The translations under genes and the position numbers were made by a program. A stretch of 64,000 nucleotides of DNA from JALYOC01 sp036675345 (GTDB taxonomy: Bacteria > Myxococcota > Myxococcia > Myxococcales > Myxococcaceae), in the NCBI GenBank assembly GCA_036675345.1, contig JAKFFE010000033.1, positions 1 through 64,000 on the forward strand, written 5' to 3'. Position 1 is the first letter of the stretch. Each line of letters opens with the position of its first letter. A model generated the notes under the pieces. It made no database searches, was not told where the DNA came from, and was given only the letters and a program-made list of their open reading frames with translations. Of this stretch, positions 17,190 through 24,275 are shown one piece after another.

Positions 17190-17211
17190 CTGCCGGACAG
17201 TCCCCCGGCAG
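17190..17211. promoter_or_regulatory. hairpin between sensor kinase and bilin operon
   Basis: CTGCCGG (17190-17196) pairs with CCGGCAG (17205-17211) across eight bases, in the 127-base gap between the kinase stop and the heme oxygenase start. It could be a weak terminator or attenuator. There is no U tract. Confidence 0.3.
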
Positions 17212-17257
17212 GCAGGCACCCGGGGCTGTCGGTTGCTGCACGGCCTGCCGCCTGGGC

Positions 17258-18769
17258 TCACACGGTCAGCGCGCTGGGCCCGTCGGGCGAAGGGCGCCTC
17301 TCCGCCGGCTTCTCCGGGGCCGCCTCCGGGAAGGAGACGTGGAAGGCGGTGGGATGGCCGGGCACCCCGTCGCTCTCCACCCAGATCCGCCCGCCCATCC
17401 GCAGCACCAGCTCCCGGGAGAGGTACAGCCCCAGCCCCAGGCCTCCGCGGCGGTCGGCGTCGTTGCCCACCTGGCTGAAGCGCTCGAAGAGCAGGGTCTG
17501 CTTCTCCCGGCTGATCCCCGGCCCGTGGTCGATCACCGAGAACACCACCTCCCGGTCCACTCGCGCGGTGCGCAGCAGGATGTCCCCCTGCTCGCAGAAC
17601 TTCACCGCGTTGGAGAGCAGGTTGGAAAGCACCTGGTCCAGCCGCACCGGATCCACCGCTACCCAGCCGTGCGGGTCTCCCTCGCGCTTGAAGCAGCGGC
17701 GGCTGGTGAGCTGCTCGAAGCGCTCCACCAGCTCGTCGGCCAGCACGCCCCCGTCGGTGCGCTCCGAACGCAGCTCCAGCTTGGAGGCCTCGATGCGGGT
17801 GACATCCAGCAGGTCGTTGATCAGCCGGGTCAGCCGTCCGGTCTGCCGCTCAATCGTCTCCAGCCCGCTCTTGATCCGCTCCGGCGGCATCGACTCCAGC
17901 CGCCGCAGCATCAGCTGGGCCTGGGCTCGCAGCGCGGTGGTGGGGGTGCGCAGCTCGTGGGCGGCCAGCCCCAGGAAGGTCTCGCGGGCCCGGTACAGCC
18001 GGGCATTGTCGATGGCCAGCGACGCCCGCTCCACCACCTGTTCGATCAGCTCCCGGTCCTCCTGGGTGAACGGGCCCTGGGCCTCGGACCGGATCAGCCA
18101 CACCGCCCCCACCCCTTCGCCGGTGCGGGACTTGATCGGCACCAGCAGCGCGTGGCGCAGCTGGGGGAGGGCGGAGAACACCGCCCGCTCGCGCGCGTCC
18201 AGCGCCGAGGTGAATTCCGGGTAGGCACGGGTGCAGCCGGACTCCATCGCCAGCCGCGGGAGGGTGGGCAACAGATAGTGGGGTTCGGACTGCAGCAGCG
18301 ACTGGACGCCCTCCTTCAGGTTCCGGTGCCGGACCTCGAAGGCCCGCAGCGCCGGCTGGTGCTCCTCCACCAGGTACACCCCCACCACCTCCCCCACCGC
18401 GTCACAGGTCCGGGAGGCCAGTGACTTGAGCAGGCTGTCCAGATCCAGGGTCCGCTCGCTGAAGTCCCGGTCGATGGAGGAGAGGACCTGCAGCCGGTCC
18501 ACCGTCTTCCAGAGCAGGGAGGAGAGCTCGGCGTTCTGGGCGGCCAGGGTTTCCAGCGCCACCCGGGCCGCCTCGTTCTCCTCCTCCTGGGTCGGCAGCC
18601 GCCGGGATCGCAGCACCCCGCCCAGGTAGGCCGCGGCCAGCAGGCTGGCGGCGGTGAGCCCCCAGCTCCAGCCGACGCTGCCCTCTGGCCGGTACGCCGC
18701 GGCGCAGCCGGCGGTGACACCGACCGCGATCAGGGCCACCAGGGCCAATGGGTTTTGGGGCAGGACCAC
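17258..18769 (-). CDS. membrane sensor histidine kinase with GAF domain
   Basis: A 503-residue kinase. Two N-terminal membrane segments (about 8-25 and 35-52) precede a coiled stretch and a GAF-like domain at about 95-255. The HisKA segment FLGLAAHELRTPTTALRAQAQLML follows, with the phospho-acceptor His in AHELRTP. The ATPase domain carries the N box (QVLSNLLSNAVKF), G1 (VIDHGPGISREKQ), F box (LFERFSQV) and G2 (RRGGLGLGLYLSREL). It lacks a receiver domain, and no response regulator is adjacent. No bilin-binding Cys motif is evident in the GAF domain. It precedes the bilin operon by 127 bases on the same strand and may regulate it or be regulated with it. Confidence 0.93.
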   Translation of the reverse strand: MVLPQNPLALVALIAVGVTAGCAAAYRPEGSVGWSWGLTAASLLAAAYLGGVLRSRRLPTQEEENEAARVALETLAAQNAELSSLLWKTVDRLQVLSSIDRDFSERTLDLDSLLKSLASRTCDAVGEVVGVYLVEEHQPALRAFEVRHRNLKEGVQSLLQSEPHYLLPTLPRLAMESGCTRAYPEFTSALDARERAVFSALPQLRHALLVPIKSRTGEGVGAVWLIRSEAQGPFTQEDRELIEQVVERASLAIDNARLYRARETFLGLAAHELRTPTTALRAQAQLMLRRLESMPPERIKSGLETIERQTGRLTRLINDLLDVTRIEASKLELRSERTDGGVLADELVERFEQLTSRRCFKREGDPHGWVAVDPVRLDQVLSNLLSNAVKFCEQGDILLRTARVDREVVFSVIDHGPGISREKQTLLFERFSQVGNDADRRGGLGLGLYLSRELVLRMGGRIWVESDGVPGHPTAFHVSFPEAAPEKPAERRPSPDGPSALTV

Positions 18770-18918
18770 GAGGCTTCGAAGCTAGGGAGCCCCTCCCCCC
18801 CGCGCAGCCGCCCGAAAGGACCACGTTCCGGGCCCAACACCTGCTGTGCCTGGATGCGGACAGTGGACCGACGCGTTTTGCCCCGCTCCTGGCAGGACGA
18901 CCGTGGGATGCTGGGGGC
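18770..18918. promoter_or_regulatory. divergent promoter region
   Basis: The 149-base gap between the sensor kinase and the unknown 421-residue protein must hold promoters for both. No motif stands out by eye. Confidence 0.3.
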
Positions 18919-20184
18919 ATGGAACCGGCCACCCCTCCCCAGATCAAGATCGCCCTCGAGCAGCTCCAGACCACCCTCACCGCGGCCGGGTATCCCTCCC
19001 TGGATCCGCTCACCGCCTCCTGGGCGGAGCTGGAGCCGGCGATCCACAAGGTGCTGGACGGGACCTTCCAGGCCAGCCACCCCGGACACCGGCTGCTCTC
19101 CTTGCGGCTGGGGGCCCTGTTCGGAGAGCGGCTGGCGCGCGCCGGCCGCGGCTTCTGGTTCGTCCAGAGCGAGGCGATGGCGGGGCTGGCGCTGGGCTTT
19201 CCGGACGTGGTGTTCACCGTCTCGCCGTTCACCGTGGTCACGATGGCGCTGGTGAAGAACAGCCTGGCGGGGCTGGAGACTGCCGCCGCCAAGATCCTGG
19301 AGGATCGCAACGAGGCCAAGGCGCGCGAGGCGTCCCCCAAGGCGCTGACCCCGGCCGACTACCAGCGGACGATGGACCCCTCCTTCATCGAGTTCCTGGC
19401 GCTGGATGAGAAGCGGGCTCACGCCGCCTGGGAGCTGAGCCCCCGGCGGTTGATCCAGGAGCTGAAGGACGCGCTGTTCCGCGCCCAGCTCTCCAAGCAG
19501 ACCGCGGCCTGGCTGGAGACTTCGGTGCTCTCGGAGCTGCGGGAGCTGGATCAGAACCAGCGGCTGATCGATCAGGCGGAGCGGGCCCCACGCGCGATCG
19601 AGCGGGTGGGAGAGCTGTTCGCCGGGCGCTACGGCACCGGGCTGACCACCGAGTCCGGCTGGTCCCAGGTGGCGCTGCGGCTGCTCTCGGTGGACGCCAC
19701 CCAGACCGCCACCATCCGCCCCCAGGCGCTGGCCGCGATCAAGAAGGGCGCCGGTCCGCTGGTGGCCTTCCTGCACGAGATGCCCAAGCTCCCGGACGCG
19801 CCCCAGGAGGGGATCCTGGGCCTGTTCCAGCCCGCCCAGCTCTCCGCGCCCCATCCCCAGCTGGCGGGGCTGCAGACGCTGCGGCTGGTCCGGGTCAACC
19901 CGCGCCCGCTGCTGCCGCTGTTGCAGAAGTTCCAGGAGAAGGCGCTGCGCGAGGCCCTGGAGGCATTCTTGCCCCGGCTGCAGGAGGCGGTGGGCGCGCC
20001 GACGGCGCTGTCCGCCCAGGAGCGGGCGCTGTTCGACGAGGCGCTGGGCTTCTGCAAGCGGCTGCAGGACACCCTGGCGCTGGCGGTGAGCCAGAAGCTG
20101 GATCTGTGCGTGCGCCGCGGCACCGAGCAGGAGGGCTACACCGGCGGCAGCAAGGCGGAGCTGCGGGCCGCGGTCCAGGGCTGA
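18919..20184 (+). CDS. unknown 421-residue soluble protein
   Basis: The protein starts MEPATPPQIKIALEQLQTTL and has no signal peptide. It is mostly helical, with a hydrophobic stretch at about residues 75-115 (GFWFVQSEAMAGLALGFPDVVFTVSPFTVVTMALVK) that could be buried or membrane-interacting. The C-terminal third is long amphipathic helix (LQKFQEKALREALEAFLPRLQEAV). The ATG at 18919 is chosen because the longer open frame upstream is proline- and arginine-rich and overlaps the divergent kinase promoter. I do not recognise a family. Strong third-position GC and clean codon use support coding. It is convergent with the M43 protease. Confidence 0.7.
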   Translation: MEPATPPQIKIALEQLQTTLTAAGYPSLDPLTASWAELEPAIHKVLDGTFQASHPGHRLLSLRLGALFGERLARAGRGFWFVQSEAMAGLALGFPDVVFTVSPFTVVTMALVKNSLAGLETAAAKILEDRNEAKAREASPKALTPADYQRTMDPSFIEFLALDEKRAHAAWELSPRRLIQELKDALFRAQLSKQTAAWLETSVLSELRELDQNQRLIDQAERAPRAIERVGELFAGRYGTGLTTESGWSQVALRLLSVDATQTATIRPQALAAIKKGAGPLVAFLHEMPKLPDAPQEGILGLFQPAQLSAPHPQLAGLQTLRLVRVNPRPLLPLLQKFQEKALREALEAFLPRLQEAVGAPTALSAQERALFDEALGFCKRLQDTLALAVSQKLDLCVRRGTEQEGYTGGSKAELRAAVQG

Positions 20185-20193
20185 GCCCCCACC

Positions 20194-20220
20194 GGGCGGG
20201 GCCGGGGTTCATCCCCGCCC
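20194..20220 (+). terminator. GC-rich hairpin after the 421-residue gene
   Basis: GGGCGGGG (20194-20201) pairs perfectly with CCCCGCCC (20213-20220) across an 11-base loop, ten bases past the stop of the plus-strand gene in a convergent gap. The strong stem suggests a terminator even without a U run. Confidence 0.5.
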
Positions 20221-20319
20221 CGTCCCCCCGTCGGGTGCCCGCAAAGCAGAAGCGGGAGCGGTCCATCGGCCTGGCCGACGTCCCACCCCCGCCTCGTGCT
20301 GCCTCGACTTGGAGCCCGA

Positions 20320-21294
20320 CTACGCGGCCAGCAGCTCGGTGCTGGAGGGGCTGGTCTCGCGGAACAGCTCCCACTGGGCCTGCATCCGGTCCACCTGGCC
20401 GGGGGTGAACTCGTACATCCAGTCGTCGTCCGTGTAGTTCATGTAGTTGTGGACGGGATCGTTGCCCGGCTTGCTGGGCACGGTGTCGGTGGTCTCCGGC
20501 GGCTTGCCGTAGTTCACCTCATGCTCCGGGGTGTCGCTGACCGAGTCGTTGTCCGGCAGACCGGGCTGGTTGAAGGTGTGGTGCAGCCCCATCCAGTGAC
20601 CGACCTCGTGGGTCAGAGTGTCGCCCTCGTTGTAGGGAGCGGAGCTGCCACCGGGCAGCGAGGTGTTGAGGATCACCACCCCGTCATCCTTGGGGAAGTC
20701 CTTGTAGTCGCTGGGGAAGGTGGCCCAGCCCAGCAGCCCGCCGGAGGGGCTGGTGGAGTAGATGTTCAGCGCCTCGGAGTCACCCTTGCGCAGGGAGGCC
20801 TTCATCTCCGACTCGGCGCTGGTGCCCGGCTGGCCGGTGTACCACTTGGCGTTCTTGGTCCGGTCCACCTCCACCAGGTTGAACTGGAAGCCGGCGTCCT
20901 TGTACGCGTCGTTGAGGACCTTGATCTGGGCCTCGATCTGCTCCTGGGGCAGGTCGCCGTTCTTGGGTCCGCCGCCCTTGGTGATCACGTGGAAGTACAC
21001 GTCGATGACCTTCGGCTCCACCGGGGTCAGGCTGGTGCCGCCGTCCGCCTTGTTGGCCTGGATCTCGGCGACCTTGTCCGCGACCTTGGCCTCCACCTTG
21101 GCCAGCTCCTCGCCGGTCACCTTCGGCTTGCCGCAGCCGCAGGAGGCGCCGTGCACGTGGCCGGTCTGGAAGGAGTCCTTGGCCGGGGCGGTGCCCGCGG
21201 AGCTGGAGGTCTGCGCCGCCGGGGTGGCGGGAGACTCGACCTTCGGGGCGACAGGCAGGGGGCGCGGGGTGATGAGCTTGGTGTCGATGGTCAT
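20320..21294 (-). CDS. M43-type zinc metalloprotease (cytophagalysin/pappalysin-like)
   Basis: A 324-residue protein with the extended zinc motif HEVGHWMGLHHTF, matching HExxHxxGxxH of metzincins, and a Met-turn-like segment NYMNYTDDDWMYEFTPGQVDRM downstream. This is the M43 family arrangement. IDVYFHVITKGGGP and FQFNLVEVDRTKNAKWY are typical of the N-lobe. The first 60 residues (MTIDTKLITPRPLPVAPK...) contain no hydrophobic Sec signal and include SCGCGKP, so export would need another route or the product acts inside the cell. Family members are secreted proteases. ATG 21294 is preferred because upstream codons look non-coding. Confidence 0.9.
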   Translation of the reverse strand: MTIDTKLITPRPLPVAPKVESPATPAAQTSSSAGTAPAKDSFQTGHVHGASCGCGKPKVTGEELAKVEAKVADKVAEIQANKADGGTSLTPVEPKVIDVYFHVITKGGGPKNGDLPQEQIEAQIKVLNDAYKDAGFQFNLVEVDRTKNAKWYTGQPGTSAESEMKASLRKGDSEALNIYSTSPSGGLLGWATFPSDYKDFPKDDGVVILNTSLPGGSSAPYNEGDTLTHEVGHWMGLHHTFNQPGLPDNDSVSDTPEHEVNYGKPPETTDTVPSKPGNDPVHNYMNYTDDDWMYEFTPGQVDRMQAQWELFRETSPSSTELLAA

Positions 21295-21486
21295 TGCGGG
21301 CTCCGAAGACTTCCGTGGGCGAAAGTGAGTTGGTGTAGGTATTGTCCGCGGATCGGTTTGCGAGTTTCGAGGGAATAGATTTTCTAATTCCCGCCGGGTC
21401 CCCGGAAAGCCGTTCAGCCACTCCACCCCTCAGCAGCGTCAGCGTAATCCGATCCCCCCATGTAGGAGGAAGGGCCTGCGGATAGA
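21295..21486. promoter_or_regulatory. divergent region between protease and ECF sigma gene
   Basis: This 192-base region contains an AT-richer core (about 21335-21395, including GGAATAGATTTTCTAATTCCC) that is unusual for the neighbourhood and likely carries the protease promoter. GGAAT...ATTCC within it forms a small inverted repeat around 21372-21390. The sigma gene's ribosome site AGGAGGA lies at about 21464-21471. Confidence 0.4.
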
Positions 21487-22041
21487 GTGTGGAGAAATCC
21501 GGTGGCCGGATCCTCCCGGCTGCCGCGTCCTCCCTCCACCAACGTGGTCTCCGAACCCGAAGTCAATGCGGCCTACCGGAAGTACTTCCCCCTGATCCGG
21601 GAGAAGTGCCGCCGCATGCTCGGAGATCCAGAGGAGGCCCAGGACGTGGCCCAGGAGACCTTCGTGAAGCTCTGGAAGGCGCAGTTGCAGGATCAGGATC
21701 CGCGCCGGGTCACCTCCTGGATCTACAAGGCGGCCACCCGGTTGGCGATTGACCGGATGCGCCGCCGGAAGGCAGCCCCGGCCCCGGTGGCCTCGGGGGA
21801 GGACCTGGAGGCCGGGGACGAGGGCGGCTGGGAGGCCCGGACCCACGCCCGCGCGGAGCTGGCCCACTGGGCCTCGCGCCTCCCCGCCGAAGAGCTGGAG
21901 GTGGCGATGCTGTCCCGGCTGGACCGGATGACCCACCCGGAGATCGCCGAGGTGGTGGGGGTCTCCGAACGCACCGTCCGCCGGCTGTTGACCCGGCTGG
22001 AACAGCGCCTGGCCGATGCCCGCCTGGAGGTGTCCGCGTGA
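21487..22041 (+). CDS. ECF-type RNA polymerase sigma factor
   Basis: A 184-residue ECF sigma factor from GTG 21487; a second GTG at 21544 would give 165 residues and fits the family equally well. Sigma region 2 is YRKYFPLIREKCRRMLGDPEEAQDVAQETFVKLWKAQ with the usual RVTSWIYKAATRLAIDRMRRRK end. Region 4 is LSRLDRMTHPEIAEVVGVSERTVRRLLTRLEQRL, a helix-turn-helix for the -35 element. It overlaps the next gene, a zinc-finger anti-sigma factor, by GTGA. It should direct RNA polymerase to a small regulon, probably including this operon. Confidence 0.94.
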   Translation: MWRNPVAGSSRLPRPPSTNVVSEPEVNAAYRKYFPLIREKCRRMLGDPEEAQDVAQETFVKLWKAQLQDQDPRRVTSWIYKAATRLAIDRMRRRKAAPAPVASGEDLEAGDEGGWEARTHARAELAHWASRLPAEELEVAMLSRLDRMTHPEIAEVVGVSERTVRRLLTRLEQRLADARLEVSA

Positions 22042-22703
22042 GCCAGCACCCCTCCTTCCTGGAGCTGGACACCCTGGCCGCCTCCGGAGTCCGGGTGGAA
22101 GACCACCCGCATCTGGGGACCTGTCCGCAGTGCCAGCAGCACCTGGCCCGGCTGGCCCAGCCGGTGGGGATGCCGGCCTGGGTGGGCGAGCTGCGCGCGT
22201 CCCCTCCCCGCGCCTCTGGGTGGAGCGGGTGGGGATTGCGCTCGCTGGTGGCGGTGGGGGCGATGGCGCTGTTGGCGGTGGTGGTGGTTCCCAGGCTGCT
22301 TACCCCTGACCCGGGCCCCGCCTTCCAGGTGAAGGGCGGCCCGGTGGTGAAGGTGCACCTCAAGCGCGGGGAGCAGGTCCTGACCTGGGCCGCGGGCGAG
22401 TCGCTGCGGTCCGGAGATCTCCTCCGGCTGGAGCTGGCCGCCGCCGGCTTCTCCGACTACGCGGTGCTCACCCGCCAGGGAGAGCGCTGGACGGTGATCT
22501 CCCACGGGCGGCTCAACACCCCTTCCCTGCTGCTGCCCGACGCCTGGCGGGTGGATGACTCCGGGGAGGAGGAGTGGTTGCGGGTGGTGTTCAGCACCCG
22601 GGCCCTGGACGAGGCGGTGCTGGTGAAGACCGCGCGGGAACAGCTGCGGACGCAAGATCGCCACACCGTCTCCCTGGTCCTCCCCAAGGAGCGGTCGCGA
22701 TGA
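22038..22703 (+). CDS. zinc-finger anti-sigma factor, membrane-bound
   Basis: A 221-residue protein beginning with a short cytoplasmic domain that holds HPHLGTCPQCQQHL, a His-x3-Cys-x2-Cys motif like the ZAS domain of anti-sigma factors. One transmembrane helix (about residues 68-88, SLVAVGAMALLAVVVVP) follows. The periplasmic part is beta-rich (FQVKGGPVVKVHLKRGEQVLTW...GESLRSGDLLRLELAA). It should hold the ECF sigma factor inactive at the inner membrane and sense an envelope signal. GTG 22038 has a GGAGGTG ribosome site and overlaps the sigma stop. Its own stop overlaps the caspase-like gene by ATGA. Confidence 0.85.
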   Translation: MSQHPSFLELDTLAASGVRVEDHPHLGTCPQCQQHLARLAQPVGMPAWVGELRASPPRASGWSGWGLRSLVAVGAMALLAVVVVPRLLTPDPGPAFQVKGGPVVKVHLKRGEQVLTWAAGESLRSGDLLRLELAAAGFSDYAVLTRQGERWTVISHGRLNTPSLLLPDAWRVDDSGEEEWLRVVFSTRALDEAVLVKTAREQLRTQDRHTVSLVLPKERSR

Positions 22704-24208
22704 GGTGGCTGTGGCTCTGGGCCTGGCTGCTGGCCGGCAGCGCGCTGGCGGCGGAAGGTCAGGGCCCGCGGCGGATGGCGGTGCTGGTGGGCGCCCGCTC
22801 CGGCGCGTTGGGCCGCGCCTCCTTGCAGTTCGCCCATCAGGACGCGGAGGCGGTGGCCCGCACCCTGAAGGAGGTGGCCCGCTTCCGGGCGGAGGACATC
22901 CAGCTGCTGCTGGAGCCCAGCCCGCGGGAGGTGCTGGCGGCGCTGGACCGCGCCCAGCAGGCCGCGGCGGCGGAGCCCCAGGGGGTGCTGCTGCTGTTCT
23001 ACTACTCCGGCCACGCCGACGACGCGTCGCTCTATCCCTCCGGACAGCGGCTGCCCTTCACCGAGCTGCGCCAGCGGCTGGACGCGGGGAACGGGGCCCT
23101 GGTCCGGATCGGGATCATCGACGCCTGCCGCGGGGGTGGCTGGACCGGCGCCAAGGGGCTGAGCGCGGCCGAGCCGTTCGAGCCCCGGCTGCCGATGAAT
23201 CTGGAGAGCGAGGGATCGATCCTGCTCGCCTCCAGCTCCGGGCAGGAGAACGCCCACGAGGCGGAGGCGATCGGCGGTTCGATCTTCACCCACCACTTCG
23301 TGGCCGGCCTGCGCGGCGCCGCCGACGGGAACGCGGATGGAGAGGTGAGCGTGGCGGAGGTGTTCGCCTATGCCCGGGAGCTGACGGTGCGGGACTCGGC
23401 GCTGCTGACCTCCACCCCGCAGCACCCCAGCTACCATTTCAATCTCCGCGGTCGGGAGGACCTCCCGCTCAGCCGGACCGCCGCCAGCCCGGTGACAGTC
23501 TCCATCCGGCAGACCCGCGGGCCGCTGGTGATCCTGGATCGCCGCAGCGGCCGCAACGTGGTGGAGCTGCCCGCCGGCCAGCGCCAGGTGCAGGTGGCCC
23601 TGGCCCCGGGGCGCTATCTGGCGCTGCGCCGCGCCGACGGGCAGACCCATTCGCTGGAGTTCAAGCTGTCCTCCGCCGAGCGCTTCGCGCTGGAGGAGAG
23701 CGCGCTGGTCCACTCGCCGAACCTGGCCAGCGCCACCAAGGGCTTTGGCCCCCGCTCCCGGCACACCCTGACCCTGGAGCCGATCTTCCTGCCCTTCGGG
23801 CTGATCCAGCTGGAGTTCGAGCGCGCCTGGACCGACTTCGTCTCCCTCTATGTGGGGTCCGCGGTCTGGCTGCCGGTGACCGGCCCGGGGTGGATCGCCG
23901 AGCTGGACCTGGGAGGCCGCTACTACTTCTTCGGGGAGGCCCCGGGGGGGCTGTTCGCCGCCGGCCAGCTGGGAGCGATCAGCCGGATCGACCGGCCCGG
24001 TCTCCAAAGCCTGACGGCGACCTTCTCCGTCCAGGCGGGCTTCTCCTGGTTGCTGTGGGACCGGATGGTGCTGTCGCTGGCGGTGGGACCGCAGTACTGG
24101 CTGCCGGTGCGGGTCGCGACTCCCCTGGATCCCGCCAAGAGCTCGCCCGAGCCTCCTCCCTTCCCGATCCTCCCCCGGGTCCGGTTCGTGATCGGCGCCG
24201 CCTTCTAG
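22700..24208 (+). CDS. exported caspase-like (C14) protein
   Basis: A 502-residue protein with a Sec signal peptide (about 1-18, WLWLWAWLLAGSALAA). Residues of about 24-255 form a caspase/metacaspase-type domain with catalytic His105 in YYSGHAD and Cys143 in IIDACRGG. A DGNADGEVSVAE loop (about 209-220) matches an EF-hand calcium loop. A small beta-rich domain follows at about 255-330. The last 150 residues (IELD-like strands, LGGRYYFFGEAPGGLFAAGQLGAI) look like an outer-membrane barrel-type repeat. ATG 22700 overlaps the anti-sigma stop. Caspase-family peptidases cleave after Asp, Arg or Lys; being periplasmic and tied to a sigma/anti-sigma pair is unusual. Confidence 0.88.
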   Translation: MRWLWLWAWLLAGSALAAEGQGPRRMAVLVGARSGALGRASLQFAHQDAEAVARTLKEVARFRAEDIQLLLEPSPREVLAALDRAQQAAAAEPQGVLLLFYYSGHADDASLYPSGQRLPFTELRQRLDAGNGALVRIGIIDACRGGGWTGAKGLSAAEPFEPRLPMNLESEGSILLASSSGQENAHEAEAIGGSIFTHHFVAGLRGAADGNADGEVSVAEVFAYARELTVRDSALLTSTPQHPSYHFNLRGREDLPLSRTAASPVTVSIRQTRGPLVILDRRSGRNVVELPAGQRQVQVALAPGRYLALRRADGQTHSLEFKLSSAERFALEESALVHSPNLASATKGFGPRSRHTLTLEPIFLPFGLIQLEFERAWTDFVSLYVGSAVWLPVTGPGWIAELDLGGRYYFFGEAPGGLFAAGQLGAISRIDRPGLQSLTATFSVQAGFSWLLWDRMVLSLAVGPQYWLPVRVATPLDPAKSSPEPPPFPILPRVRFVIGAAF

Positions 24209-24275
24209 AAGGCGAGGTGGCCGGTTCCGCGCGGCGGCAGCGTCCATCAGGGGTTCCCTTTTCCTGGACCCCCTC

